The notes beneath the pieces were generated by a model, which saw nothing but the letters and a program-made list of their open reading frames with translations, did no database searches and had not been told where the DNA came from. The position numbers and the translations under genes are program-made. Positions 51,238 through 61,023 of a DNA stretch of 64,000 bases are shown here, one piece after another. Position 1 is the first letter of the stretch. Each line of letters begins with the position of its first letter. This DNA comes from Nitrosopumilus sp. K4 (GTDB lineage: Archaea; Thermoproteota; Nitrososphaeria; Nitrososphaerales; Nitrosopumilaceae): NCBI RefSeq assembly GCF_018128925.1, contig NZ_CP067007.1, forward strand, positions 660,164 to 724,163, written 5' to 3'.

Positions 51238-52344
51238 ATGAGCGTAAATAGGCATGGGTTATACTCGCTATTCATTGGAATGATGTTGGTTTTTTCAATA
51301 ATTCCAGCATTTGGTGAAGTAACAAAACTTTCAACAAACACTGAAAGTTATCTTTTTGGAGACAACATCACATTTGAGGGAAAAGTAGCAAATGGAGACA
51401 CAGGAATAGTAACAATAGTGATTCGTGATTCTGAAAATAATTTTGTCTTGTTATCTCAAGCAATTCCAGAGTCAGATTATTCCTTTAAAAAAACAATCAA
51501 GATTAATGAAAAATTTACCAATTCAGGAATCTATAATGCAACAGGATTCATTGTCAACATGACTGCAGGAATCACAACAGAGTTTGGAATCTCTGCAAAT
51601 GACACTACGTTTACAGAAGAGCCTAGAAAAGAACAAACATTAACAGAAAAATATACAAAAACAACACCCATAATTGAAGAAGACATAATCATCGAATCAA
51701 AGGAACCAGATTTTGTTGACCCGCAAAAAGATCCAAAATACTATGTGGACAGATACTATAACGAGCCAGAATACAAGTCATGGTTTGATAGAAACTATCC
51801 TGATTACACTATAGAAGAAGCAGTAGGATATGATATGCAAGAAAAGGAATTAGCTGATTTTGTTGACCCGCAAAAAGATCCAAAATACTATGTGGACAGA
51901 TACTATAACGAGCCAGAATACAAGTCATGGTTTGATAGAAACTATCCTGATTACACTATAGAAGAAGCAGTAGGATATGATATGCAAGAAAAGGAATTAG
52001 AAACGGCCGTAGAAGAACTGATCAACAAAGAAATCATTCCCAAAGCTGAAGCATCATCAATTGTAAAGCCATCATCAAAAGCAGATGACAATTCAGATAC
52101 TGCCCAAATAATTCTTGCAATAGGCGGACTAGGAATTTTGTTTGGGGCAGTATATGGAGTCAAAAAAAAAGTCGATGATAATTCAAAACAGATATCCATA
52201 AACAAAGATACAATTCGAAAAAGGATCATCAACCCTCTGATGGGTAATAACCCATACGATATTCTTCAAACCAGACTTGCAAAAGGCGAGATAACCTTAG
52301 AAGAGTTTGACATGCTAGAAAGAAAACTGAACAAAAAATACTAG
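51238..52344 (+). CDS. surface protein with duplicated 49-residue unit, membrane helix and SHOCT end
   Basis: Signal peptide (LYSLFIGMMLVFSIIPAFGE), a beta-sandwich (~35-120), then an exact tandem duplication of a 49-residue unit containing DPQKDPKYYVDRYYNEPEYK, a helical stretch, a membrane helix at ~286-305 (AQIILAIGGLGILFGAVYG) and a C-terminal SHOCT-like motif (PYDILQTRLAKGEITLEEFD). The SHOCT segment is cytoplasmic. No function is known; a surface-anchored ligand or stalk is inferred. Confidence 0.8.
   Translation: MSVNRHGLYSLFIGMMLVFSIIPAFGEVTKLSTNTESYLFGDNITFEGKVANGDTGIVTIVIRDSENNFVLLSQAIPESDYSFKKTIKINEKFTNSGIYNATGFIVNMTAGITTEFGISANDTTFTEEPRKEQTLTEKYTKTTPIIEEDIIIESKEPDFVDPQKDPKYYVDRYYNEPEYKSWFDRNYPDYTIEEAVGYDMQEKELADFVDPQKDPKYYVDRYYNEPEYKSWFDRNYPDYTIEEAVGYDMQEKELETAVEELINKEIIPKAEASSIVKPSSKADDNSDTAQIILAIGGLGILFGAVYGVKKKVDDNSKQISINKDTIRKRIINPLMGNNPYDILQTRLAKGEITLEEFDMLERKLNKKY
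51709..52000 (+). repeat. exact tandem duplication, two copies of 145 bases at a 147-base period
   Basis: Bases 51709-51853 and 51856-52000 are identical in every position I compared, in frame, giving 49-residue units inside the surface protein. The lack of any substitution implies a recent duplication or ongoing homogenisation. An assembly artefact from the repeat is possible. Confidence 0.9.
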
Positions 52345-53699
52345 CCTGGAACACTCAAACTATCTTTTTTTGTTTTTAAATCTCTTACAGCATCTTGTTT
52401 TAGTTGCTCAAAGAATTTTTCAATCATTTTAATTCCTGCAACAATTTTTGGTGCATTTGATTTTACAAATTCTAATCTATCTGAAGTCGTTTTTGGTTTT
52501 TGATTCAAATAGTTCTCATAAACTTGGGCTCCATCATAGTCAACATATGCAATTCTTGCACTATAATCAGTTCTCTCCAACACCAAACTATCCCCACCAA
52601 CAATTGCAGTATGATAGGGATGGACAATTAGAGATTCAGAGAGTCTTTGAGAAGTAGTGATTTTTGATTTTTGTAATTCAGGTGCAAAAGTGTTAAAATC
52701 AGCTAGAAGGTAAAACGTTGCCTCAGGCTTTGTGGCTTTGACTCCTTCGATTGCAGTTAATGCATGATAGGTGTAATCCCCCATGATTTTGTGGATGTTA
52801 CGTGTCACATCAAAATACTCATTTAGATCATTACTAATTTCAAATCCTGCAACTGCTGCATTTTGTATCGGGGTAGAAACAGCAGTGTATTCTGTTGCAA
52901 GAATTTTTTTGAATTGTGCTTTAAGGTCTACTGCGTGTTGTGGGAAAATAACATAGCCTAATCTGTATCCTCCAGCAGCATGTGATTTTGATAATCCATT
53001 TGTGACAAATGTTCCTTCAGGATAAATTTTTCCCATACTGACAAATTTAGAAAAATCATATGTTGTCTGAGCATAAATCTCATCAGATATTACAGTGATG
53101 GATTGCTCTCTGCACACATCAGCAATTTCTTCAAGTTCCAACATATCATACAACAAGCCAGTTGGGTTGTGAGGATTATTCAATATGAGGATTTTTTGCC
53201 TATCATGTAATCGCAATGCAAGTTTTCTAAGATCACTAGGAGAAATCTTTCTGTTTGCACGTGTAGGCAACATGTGATAATTTTTTTTTAAGAATCTAAT
53301 TTGTGGTAGATATCCAAGCCATGCTGGTGTTGGTAAAATCACAGTGCCATGAAGAATTTCAAGTAAATTGAAAATCAATTCCTTTGTTCCAGGTCCAACA
53401 TAGATTCGTTGCGGATCTATATCCATAGAAAAATAATGTTTATTGTATTTGGATATGGCTTGACGTAATTCTGGAATTCCAGGTACTGCAGCATATTCAC
53501 CCTTATGGGCATTTTTTATCAGTGCCTCTTGAACTAGTTTGGGTACAGGAAAAGGAGATTGACCAAAAGCAAATCCATAAAACCCAAAATTGCATTCAGG
53601 ATGCTTGCAATCTGAATGAAATTCCTGTAAAAACGTGTTTAGTTTTAGATTCTCAGGCAGCTCAATGTCTTCAACTTGCTGATCTACAATAAACCTCAT
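52341..53699 (-). CDS. class I/II pyridoxal-phosphate aminotransferase
   Basis: A fold type I PLP enzyme. The PLP lysine lies in GLSKSHAAGGYRLGY, NNPHNPTGLLYD is the conserved Asn-Pro loop, and SDEIYAQTTYDF carries the aspartate that pairs with the pyridine N. At 452 residues it is longer than a typical AspC (~390), with a ~35-residue helical tail. Specificity is unknown. It is convergent with the surface protein (4-base overlap). Confidence 0.88.
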   Translation of the reverse strand: MRFIVDQQVEDIELPENLKLNTFLQEFHSDCKHPECNFGFYGFAFGQSPFPVPKLVQEALIKNAHKGEYAAVPGIPELRQAISKYNKHYFSMDIDPQRIYVGPGTKELIFNLLEILHGTVILPTPAWLGYLPQIRFLKKNYHMLPTRANRKISPSDLRKLALRLHDRQKILILNNPHNPTGLLYDMLELEEIADVCREQSITVISDEIYAQTTYDFSKFVSMGKIYPEGTFVTNGLSKSHAAGGYRLGYVIFPQHAVDLKAQFKKILATEYTAVSTPIQNAAVAGFEISNDLNEYFDVTRNIHKIMGDYTYHALTAIEGVKATKPEATFYLLADFNTFAPELQKSKITTSQRLSESLIVHPYHTAIVGGDSLVLERTDYSARIAYVDYDGAQVYENYLNQKPKTTSDRLEFVKSNAPKIVAGIKMIEKFFEQLKQDAVRDLKTKKDSLSVPG

Positions 53700-53769
53700 A
53701 ATTGAACATGTTTTTGCTCAAATATAGACAAGAGATGTGAATTACTCAATATCAACATGTGAGATTTTC

Positions 53770-55692
53770 TCAACCCATTTCAGATATCTCGTCTAGAACC
53801 TGGGGGTTTTCCAGTGAAGAGAGATCTCCCAACTGCATGCCCAATAACTTTGCTTTGAGTAGCCGTCTCATAATTTTTCCGGTCCTAGTTTTTGGCAATT
53901 CCGAAATCTGAAAAATAATTTTAGGTCGTGCCAGTTTTCCAATTTTTTCAGAAACATATTCAGATATCTCTTTGTCTAAATTCTCATCTTTTTTATCAGT
54001 CACATAAAACACAACGATTGCCTCTCCTGTTATGTCATCAGGAATTGCAATTGATGCAGCATCTGAAATTTTTGGATGAGATATCACAGTATGTTCAATT
54101 TCAGCAGTACTCATCCTATGTCCTGAGACATTTATCACATCATCTGTTCTTCCTTGCATATACCACAAACCATCTTTGTCAACATGGACATAGTCTCCAT
54201 GAAACCACACATTTTCAAATCTTGACCAGTATGTTTGCATATACCTTTTATCGTCATTAAGCAGACTTTTTGTCATTGCAGGCCAAGGAGATTTTATTAC
54301 AAGATATCCATTTTTCTCCCTAACTGATTTTCCATCATCATCTACAACATCAAGATTCATGCCTGGACACGGAATGCCTACAGTAGAGGGTTTGAGTTTC
54401 ATCCCAGGAAAAACAGAAAGCATTGCGCCACCTATCTCGGTTCCCCCAGAGAGATTCATTATTGGGATTCTTTTGTTACCAACTTTTTCATAAAGCCACC
54501 ACCAAGAATCTGTATCCAATGGCTCCCCAGTTGTAGGAATATTCTTGATATGATCGAGAGGATGAAGAGACAGAGGGATCACATTATTTTTTTTGAACAA
54601 TCGAACTGCAGTTGGAGATATACCAAAAATTGTAACCTTATACTCGTACAACATATCCCAGATTCGATTAAAATTTGGATAATCAATGCCTCCATCGTAA
54701 ATTACAGCCGATGCTCCCATCATCAATAATCCATAGACATTCCACACAAGTCCCGTAATCCAACCAATGTCGGCAGGCCACAAAATAATGTCATTTTTGT
54801 GCGTGTCAATCAAATATGCTGCCTGGTGCCCTGCAAAAACTGAAAATCCCCCGTGGACATGGACGACACCCTTTGGTTTTCCAGTAGTGCCTGATGTATA
54901 CAAAATAAAAAGAGGATCATCAGAATTCATGCTTTCTGTAGCGCATTGCGAGTTTTGTTTTTCTACTAATTCATTATAAAAAATTATTTTTTCAGATTTT
55001 TCATATTTGTCTATGTTTTTGTATGAAACAACAACAGTTTTTTCAACTGATGTGTTGTTTATTGCATCAATAACTGTCTTTTTTTGTGATATTTTTTTTC
55101 CTTTTCTGTAAAAACCATCTGAAACAAAAAGTACCTTTGCCTTACAATCTTGCAACCTAATATTCAATGAATCAGAACTGTATCCAGAAAATATCACTGT
55201 TTGAACTGCACCAATTTTTGCACAAGCCAAGATTGCCAAAATTGACTCTTCAATCATAGGAAGATAAATTGCAATGACATCTCCTTTTTTGACACCTAAC
55301 TGTTTTAATCCATTTGCAAGTCTACACACTTTGGTGTCTAGTTCCGAATAAGTAATGTTGGATTTCCCTCCATCTTCAGATTCAAAATAATATGCAATTT
55401 TCCCAGGATCCGAACTTGCAAATTTCTCAACAGATGATTTGTAAATGTTTGTCTTCCCACCTACAAACCAATCTGACCACGCAATGCCTTTTGTAGTATC
55501 TAAAACTTTGTCATAAGAAACATCCCATACAACCCCTACATCTCTTGAGACCTGCTCCCAAAACCATTCTAAATTGTTAATGGATTTTTTAGATAATTCA
55601 TCTAATGTTGAAATCCCAAACTTTTCCATGAATTGAAAAATATTGGATTCATTTTTTTGGTGTTCAGTTGGAAAAAATACAAAATCAGACAT
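53770..55692 (-). CDS. AMP-forming acyl-CoA synthetase (acetyl-CoA synthetase family)
   Basis: An AMP-forming acyl-CoA ligase of the acetyl-CoA synthetase family: YTSGTTGKPKGVVHVHGG for ATP binding, NLSGGTEIGGAMLSV replacing the canonical TETGG core, GRTDDVINVSGHRMSTAEIE for the hinge and C-terminal TRTGKIMRRLLKAKLL with the essential Lys. The 640-residue length is full. The substrate may be acetate, propionate or 3-hydroxypropionate; the altered core motif argues against simple acetate specificity. It follows an AT-rich gap from the aminotransferase on the same strand. Confidence 0.87.
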   Translation of the reverse strand: MSDFVFFPTEHQKNESNIFQFMEKFGISTLDELSKKSINNLEWFWEQVSRDVGVVWDVSYDKVLDTTKGIAWSDWFVGGKTNIYKSSVEKFASSDPGKIAYYFESEDGGKSNITYSELDTKVCRLANGLKQLGVKKGDVIAIYLPMIEESILAILACAKIGAVQTVIFSGYSSDSLNIRLQDCKAKVLFVSDGFYRKGKKISQKKTVIDAINNTSVEKTVVVSYKNIDKYEKSEKIIFYNELVEKQNSQCATESMNSDDPLFILYTSGTTGKPKGVVHVHGGFSVFAGHQAAYLIDTHKNDIILWPADIGWITGLVWNVYGLLMMGASAVIYDGGIDYPNFNRIWDMLYEYKVTIFGISPTAVRLFKKNNVIPLSLHPLDHIKNIPTTGEPLDTDSWWWLYEKVGNKRIPIMNLSGGTEIGGAMLSVFPGMKLKPSTVGIPCPGMNLDVVDDDGKSVREKNGYLVIKSPWPAMTKSLLNDDKRYMQTYWSRFENVWFHGDYVHVDKDGLWYMQGRTDDVINVSGHRMSTAEIEHTVISHPKISDAASIAIPDDITGEAIVVFYVTDKKDENLDKEISEYVSEKIGKLARPKIIFQISELPKTRTGKIMRRLLKAKLLGMQLGDLSSLENPQVLDEISEMG

Positions 55693-55733
55693 GATGTTTT
55701 TAAAAAATATACTCGACGTAAAAAGATTTTAGA

Positions 55734-55997
55734 TTAAGAAATGTCAATCCCAAGTCTTCTTGCGCAAGCAATTGCTGCTTTCCCATCATCTTCTGAAATT
55801 CCAGCTTTTTCAAATTCTTGATTCCATCCAGTAGGGAATCCCATAGTGTTTTCTCGGTAATATTCTCTCAAAACAGTGCCTATCCTGTCATTTAATTGAG
55901 ATTTTGTGGCATCGTTCATACCTAATTGTAAAATAGTCGAGTCAGAAGTTGCCAAAATTTTGATAAATTCAATATCTTCTAGAGAAAGTTTTGCCAT
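55734..55997 (-). CDS. hypothetical protein, 87 aa
   Basis: Not recognised. Helical, soluble; MAKLSLEDIEFIKILATSDS then ILQLGMNDATKSQLNDRIGT, ending ACARRLGIDIS. It stands 3 bases downstream of gatB on the same strand, so it is probably the last gene of the AspS-GatCAB operon. Confidence 0.6.
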   Translation of the reverse strand: MAKLSLEDIEFIKILATSDSTILQLGMNDATKSQLNDRIGTVLREYYRENTMGFPTGWNQEFEKAGISEDDGKAAIACARRLGIDIS

Positions 55998-56000
55998 TTG

Positions 56001-57404
56001 TTATTCTATTTTCTTTTTGAGTAACTCCAAGGTTAGTTTAGGGTCTGCCTTGCCTTTTGTCTTTTGCATCACTTTTCCAACCAAATAGTTTATTGTCTGA
56101 GGATTTGTTTTTGCTTGCTCTACTGCCTGAGATTCTTCGGACATGACTTCCTCAATCACATTGTTTAGTTCTGATTCATCAGATACATTTCCTAAATCAA
56201 GATCTGAAATTATCGTGTCAAGTTCTTTTCCGGTTTTTACAATCTCATATAATGCATTTTTTGCAGAATTTCTTGTAATTTTTCCTGATTGGATTGCATT
56301 TGCCAAATCCCTTAGATGTTTTGATGTAAATTTTGACTGTTCTCTTTTTTCTCTAGTGTCAACTAATCCCATAAGATCAGTTGTGATTATGTTAGCAATT
56401 TCTTTTGCATTTTTCTCATCATGTGATTCTTCAAACAAGTCAGAGTAAAATTTGTCTGATGACAATACATCTGCCACCTGTGGAGGGATTCCATATTTTG
56501 ACACATATCGTTCTTTTTTAGAACTAATACTTTCAGGCATTATCTTTTGCAAGTTTTCTTTCATTTCTTTTTCAATCCTAATCCACGGAATATCACCTTC
56601 CAAAAAATATCTATAGTCTAATTCTTCTTCTTTTGATCTTGCAGAGATTGTGATTTTTCTTTGTTGGTCCCAATGTCTTGTTTCCTGTACAATTTCAATT
56701 CCTCTTGCATGGAGACTTTCTTGTCTTGTTATCTCAAAATGGACAGCTTTTTCCAAATCATGAAAAGAGTTGATGTTTTTAATTTCTACTTTTTTTCCTC
56801 CTTCAATTGATACATTTGCATCTGCCCTCATTGCACCTTCAAGACTCGGATCAGACACATCCAAATTTTCCAGTAAATCAGATAAAATATTGAGAAATTC
56901 TCTTACTTGTTTTGGGTTTTCAAAGTCAGGCTCAGTTACGATTTCTACCAAGGGTGTGCCTGCACGATTGTAATCTACAAGCGTAATCTGATTTTTTGAT
57001 GAACTTCCCTCATAAATCAGCCTGCCCGGATCTTCTTCCAATTGGATTCTGGTGATGCGAATTTTTTTATCTCCCACCATTATGTGACCTGGTCCGCCAA
57101 CACTGGTATCTCCATACATGTTTAATTGTGTAAGCTGGAAATTTTTTGGCAGATCAGGATAAAAATAATTTTTCCTAAAAAATGCAATTTTTTCAGGGAT
57201 TGTGCAATTTAATGCCATTGCAATCATTATTCCTTTTTCTACAGCTTTCTGATTTAATCTAGGAAGGCTTCCCGGCAATCCCATACAAATTGGACATATG
57301 TTGGTATTTGGTGCGTATTCCCTATAGTTTGCCTTGCATGGGCAAAACAATTTGCTCTCAAGTTTTGTTAGTTGACAGTGAATCTCCAAACCTATTTTTG
57401 TCAA
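56001..57404 (-). CDS. gatB: aspartyl/glutamyl-tRNA amidotransferase subunit B
   Basis: The subunit that binds Asp-tRNA(Asn) or Glu-tRNA(Gln) and makes the kinase-like activation step of the GatCAB amidotransferase. It starts TKIGLEIHCQLTKLESKLFC with paired cysteines (FCPC, ICPIC), typical of GatB, and has a GatB/YqeY tail helix region. The 467-residue length fits. The ATG overlaps the gatA stop by 4 bases. It works with GatA, GatC and the non-discriminating AspRS encoded just upstream. Confidence 0.95.
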   Translation of the reverse strand: MTKIGLEIHCQLTKLESKLFCPCKANYREYAPNTNICPICMGLPGSLPRLNQKAVEKGIMIAMALNCTIPEKIAFFRKNYFYPDLPKNFQLTQLNMYGDTSVGGPGHIMVGDKKIRITRIQLEEDPGRLIYEGSSSKNQITLVDYNRAGTPLVEIVTEPDFENPKQVREFLNILSDLLENLDVSDPSLEGAMRADANVSIEGGKKVEIKNINSFHDLEKAVHFEITRQESLHARGIEIVQETRHWDQQRKITISARSKEEELDYRYFLEGDIPWIRIEKEMKENLQKIMPESISSKKERYVSKYGIPPQVADVLSSDKFYSDLFEESHDEKNAKEIANIITTDLMGLVDTREKREQSKFTSKHLRDLANAIQSGKITRNSAKNALYEIVKTGKELDTIISDLDLGNVSDESELNNVIEEVMSEESQAVEQAKTNPQTINYLVGKVMQKTKGKADPKLTLELLKKKIE

Positions 57405-58846
57405 ATTGGGGCCTCCGGTAGTTTAACCGTACTTTCAAGAGCACGTGCTGCTTTGAGTAGTGATTTGTCTTCCATAGAATTTGCCATGATCTGCATCCCT
57501 ATTGGTAAACCGTTTGAAATCTCAAAAGGCACAGATATTGCAGGTTTGCCTGTAAGATTTGCAGTAACTGTGTTAATATCAACTAGAAACAGTGCAATAG
57601 GATCATCAATCTTTTCACCAATCTTAAATGGTAAAATTGGGACAGTCGGAGATATCAGGTAATCGTATTTTTTGAACACTTCCCTAACTTCTCTAGTTAG
57701 TTTTTGTTTTACCTTTAGTGCTTTGAGAAAATATTTTCCAGCATGTCCAGCAGAGGGAACAAATCCCCCTAAAATCATTCTTCGTGTAACTTCGGGTCCA
57801 AACTTTGTTCTGGCCTTAGATATGTATGAATTAAACTCGTATCCCTCGACGGGAAAATCATATCCGTATAACAAGTTATCATACCTTGCGAGATTACTTC
57901 CAGCCTCTGTTGCAGTAATTGTATAGTATGCTGCAACTGAATATTTCACCATATCAAGTGAAACAACTTCGCATGAAGCACCTAACCCTTCAAATTTTGA
58001 AATTGCTTTTTTTGTTGCAGAAGAAACAGCAGGATCAATGCCTTCTCCTATCATTTCTTGAATTATGCCTATTTTTTTGCCTTCTATTCCATCATCTATG
58101 CCTGAAAGATAGTCTTGACCAGAGTTATCAATAGTGGTATCGTCATTTTGATCCTGACCTGATATGATGTTTAACATAAAGGCAGTATCTTTGACAGTTC
58201 TTGTCATCGGACCTATTTGCTCAATACTGTTTGCATAAGAAATCAAGCCAAATCGGCTAATCAAACCATATGTTGGTTTGTAACCTACAACACCACAAAA
58301 GCTTGCAGGGTTTCTTACAGAGCCACCAGTATCAGATCCAAGAGATGCAACACACTCAAATGCACTAACAGAAGCTCCACTACCTCCAGAGGAGCCCCCG
58401 GGAACATAATCCAGATTCCAAGGGTTATGTGTTGGACCATATGCACTAAATTCTGTAGTCAAACCCATTGCAAATTCATCAAGATTTACTTTTCCAATAA
58501 ACACTGCATCCTGTTCTTTTAATTTTGAAATCACAGTCGCATCATATGGCGCAACAAAGTCATGTAATATTTTTGAGGCACAGGAAGTCCTAGTACCGTT
58601 GATGCAAATATTGTCCTTAACAGATATTGGCATTCCAAAACAAGCACCAACTTTTTCACCTGATTTTATTTTCTTATCAATTTGTCTTGCTTTATCTACT
58701 GCATTAGAATCAACATGCAGGTATGAATGTAGTTTGTCATCTACATGACTGATTCTTTCTAACGTTTCTGCAGTAAAATCCTCAGCTGAGATATTTCCAT
58801 TTTTTACTTCTTGCACATACTCTAAAGCAGAAATTTTGAGGTTCAA
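57401..58846 (-). CDS. gatA: aspartyl/glutamyl-tRNA amidotransferase subunit A
   Basis: The amidase subunit that frees ammonia from glutamine for the transamidation. The amidase signature is complete: catalytic Lys in PISVKDNICI, cis-Ser in GGSSGGSGASVSAFE and nucleophile Ser in SDTGGSVRNPASFCG. The 481-residue length is normal. It overlaps gatB (4 bases) and directly abuts gatC. Confidence 0.95.
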   Translation of the reverse strand: MNLKISALEYVQEVKNGNISAEDFTAETLERISHVDDKLHSYLHVDSNAVDKARQIDKKIKSGEKVGACFGMPISVKDNICINGTRTSCASKILHDFVAPYDATVISKLKEQDAVFIGKVNLDEFAMGLTTEFSAYGPTHNPWNLDYVPGGSSGGSGASVSAFECVASLGSDTGGSVRNPASFCGVVGYKPTYGLISRFGLISYANSIEQIGPMTRTVKDTAFMLNIISGQDQNDDTTIDNSGQDYLSGIDDGIEGKKIGIIQEMIGEGIDPAVSSATKKAISKFEGLGASCEVVSLDMVKYSVAAYYTITATEAGSNLARYDNLLYGYDFPVEGYEFNSYISKARTKFGPEVTRRMILGGFVPSAGHAGKYFLKALKVKQKLTREVREVFKKYDYLISPTVPILPFKIGEKIDDPIALFLVDINTVTANLTGKPAISVPFEISNGLPIGMQIMANSMEDKSLLKAARALESTVKLPEAPI

Positions 58847-59122
58847 TTATACCATCTTGGGAGCTCTAACATATGTTCCCTTGTAGTGTTTTAGTTTTTC
58901 AATCAGTTTATCTGGATATGTAATATGTTCGTCTTTTCTAAGACTCGAAAGAGGAACATCTTTCATCAAAATTTCTTCATCATCAACACCTGCCGAATCT
59001 AAGATGTCAAAATAGTCAATCATCGCATGGACCTTGTCTATGAACTCTTTGTGATCATGGACATCTATTTTCATTAATTTTGTTACTTGTTCTATTTCTT
59101 GTTCAGTTACCACATAAATCAC
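58847..59122 (-). CDS. gatC: aspartyl/glutamyl-tRNA amidotransferase subunit C
   Basis: The small belt subunit wrapping GatA and GatB. 91 residues, helical N-terminus (TEQEIEQVTKLMKIDVHDHK), then an extended segment with the PLSSLRKDEHITY motif region. The GTG start comes right after the aspS stop; GTG 59113 is another possible start. Stop abuts gatA. Confidence 0.9.
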   Translation of the reverse strand: MIYVVTEQEIEQVTKLMKIDVHDHKEFIDKVHAMIDYFDILDSAGVDDEEILMKDVPLSSLRKDEHITYPDKLIEKLKHYKGTYVRAPKMV

Positions 59123-60433
59123 CTAAGGTGTCAATCTGTCAACATCTCTTGGATAAAATGTTACATCTCGAATGTTTTCTGTGCCTGTAAGTGCCATAAT
59201 TAGCCTCTCAAGGCCAATCCCACAGCCAGCGTGGGGAGGAACACCGTAATCAAATGCGCCAAGATGGTATTCAAAAGCATCAGTTTTCATACCTTTGTTT
59301 TTCATTCTCTCTTCGAGCTCATTTCTTTTTTCAATTCTTGTACTGCCTGAAGACAATTCAAGATCACCAAACATCAAATCAAATGATTCAGAAATTTTCT
59401 GGTTTTCTTTATTCACTTTAACATAGAATGGTTTTGGACCCATTGGCCAGTCTTTGATAAAGTAAAACCCTTCAAGACCAATCTTTTTGAGATTAGATGG
59501 ATAAAGATCATCACCCCATTCTGTTTTTGCGCCTGCCTTTTGCATTTTATCTACCAATTCATCATAGGAATATCGCGGAATGTTGTCAGGCAACTCAGGC
59601 ATCGTAAATTCTGCATCTGGGTTTTCTTTTACGTATTCTTTTACAGTTGAAATTGAAATCTTTACAATGTCTTCAATTCTCGTCATAACATCATTGTAAT
59701 CGACAAACGCCTCTTCAAGATCAATAGATATCGCTTCAGCCAAGTGTCTGTTTGTCCTTGAGGGTTCTGCTCTAAAGATGGGTGCAATCTCAAATACTTT
59801 TTCAAAGCTCATAGTCAATTGTTCTTTGTACAATTGTGGACTCTGGGCAAGAAATGCTTCCTTGTTGTAATAAAATATTGGAAACAACGCTGCACCGCCT
59901 TCAGTCGCAGTTGCAATCATTTTTGGAGTGTTAATCTCTGTAAAGTTTTGATTGTAAAAATAATCTCTTATAGATTTTAAAACAAGACTTCGAACATTGA
60001 AAATGTGTTGCAATACCTGACGTCTCAAGTCAATTGGCCTTACTTCTAGTCTTGTGTCTATGTTTTTGACAGTTTTTGCTACAGGTTCAAATGGAGGTAT
60101 TTTTTCAACTTCGGAAAACACTCTAAGTTCGGAAGGAACAATTTCATAACCCGAGGGGGCCTTTTCAGATGCCTTTACTTTTCCAACAACAGCTATAGAT
60201 GAATGTGCTTTCAGAGAGGATAGTTTTTCACGAACTTCATCAGGACATTCACCTTTTTTGGCAACAATGGAGATTTGTCCAAATTTGTCTTTTATTGTTG
60301 CAAAGGTAATGTTGCCATGGCCTCTTATCGTTAAGATCCAGCCCATGACAGTCACTTCTTGACCATCCTTTGAGGAATCTAATTCATTTGAATAATGAGA
60401 TCTACGTAAATTTCCCAGTTCCGTTTCTATCAT
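59123..60433 (-). CDS. aspS: aspartyl-tRNA synthetase, probably non-discriminating
   Basis: A class II synthetase of the archaeal type (436 residues): an OB-fold anticodon domain (~15-105) and a catalytic core with motif 2 (EIAPIFRAEPSRTNRHL) and motif 3 (GLERLIMALTGTENIRD). Aligned to Thermococcus AspRS, the specificity position Trp26 is Leu34 here and Lys85 is Pro93, the combination reported to relax discrimination so that tRNA(Asn) is also charged with Asp. The following gatC-gatA-gatB genes then amidate it. Gene order and reading overlap support one operon. Confidence 0.93.
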   Translation of the reverse strand: MIETELGNLRRSHYSNELDSSKDGQEVTVMGWILTIRGHGNITFATIKDKFGQISIVAKKGECPDEVREKLSSLKAHSSIAVVGKVKASEKAPSGYEIVPSELRVFSEVEKIPPFEPVAKTVKNIDTRLEVRPIDLRRQVLQHIFNVRSLVLKSIRDYFYNQNFTEINTPKMIATATEGGAALFPIFYYNKEAFLAQSPQLYKEQLTMSFEKVFEIAPIFRAEPSRTNRHLAEAISIDLEEAFVDYNDVMTRIEDIVKISISTVKEYVKENPDAEFTMPELPDNIPRYSYDELVDKMQKAGAKTEWGDDLYPSNLKKIGLEGFYFIKDWPMGPKPFYVKVNKENQKISESFDLMFGDLELSSGSTRIEKRNELEERMKNKGMKTDAFEYHLGAFDYGVPPHAGCGIGLERLIMALTGTENIRDVTFYPRDVDRLTP

Positions 60434-60563
60434 AATTTACTAATTGCCTGTCTGCTGGTGTAATTAATTTTTACACAAAAAATATGCACCTATTTACTAA
60501 ATTTAGCAAAAAATAGTTCCAAAGTAACATTTATGATTAGAACCCAATTCAGTACAAAACAAC

Positions 60564-60749
60564 ATGGACATATTAATCGGGATTGTAATTGCAGTTTTCA
60601 TAATTACGGCAGTTTATGTGGGGTATTATGCATCACAGGCACCTGAACCAGAAGGAGAAGCACACAGCATACCTGCAGAGTCAAATTTTGAATCCCTCGA
60701 CACGTCACAAATACTCAAAATACGAGCCGATCAAATATCTGTTCTTTAA
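60564..60749 (+). CDS. small membrane protein, 61 aa
   Basis: An N-terminal membrane helix (MDILIGIVIAVFIITAVYVG) is followed by an acidic, Glu-rich outside or cytoplasmic tail (APEPEGEAHSIPAESNFESL). No family is recognised. A TTTATG-like box lies ~30 bases upstream and the gene is divergent from aspS. Confidence 0.6.
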   Translation: MDILIGIVIAVFIITAVYVGYYASQAPEPEGEAHSIPAESNFESLDTSQILKIRADQISVL

Positions 60750-60786
60750 TTTTTACATTAATTTACTACAATCATGTTGGTTTTTT

Positions 60787-60996
60787 ATGGCATTATCTGA
60801 TAAAGAAAAAGCAGTAGCGATTATTTCAAACGGGATTGCAGTATTTTCATTATTTCAAGAAAGAGGGGAGCTTCCTGAAAATATCACCATGTATGATTTT
60901 ATTTCAAAGGCAGTTCCTGAAAACATCAAATCAGAAGTGACTGCCGAATTAATTGACGAGATATTTGTGTACGTATCATCTGCACATAGTTCATAA
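60787..60996 (+). CDS. hypothetical helical protein, 69 aa
   Basis: Not recognised. A small all-alpha protein (MALSDKEKAVAIISNGIAVF; LIDEIFVYVSSAH). The ATG at 60787 is chosen; the frame extends upstream to 60616 but overlaps the coding sequence of the previous gene and looks non-coding there. It lies 28 bases before purP and may be its partner in transcription. Confidence 0.55.
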   Translation: MALSDKEKAVAIISNGIAVFSLFQERGELPENITMYDFISKAVPENIKSEVTAELIDEIFVYVSSAHSS

Positions 60997-61023
60997 AGTA
61001 TGGAGAAATAGGGAAAATATCGC

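Noticed and set aside
60616-60786. N-terminal extension of the 69-residue gene
   Set aside because: It overlaps the small membrane protein frame and has no helix or motif; start at 60787 preferred.
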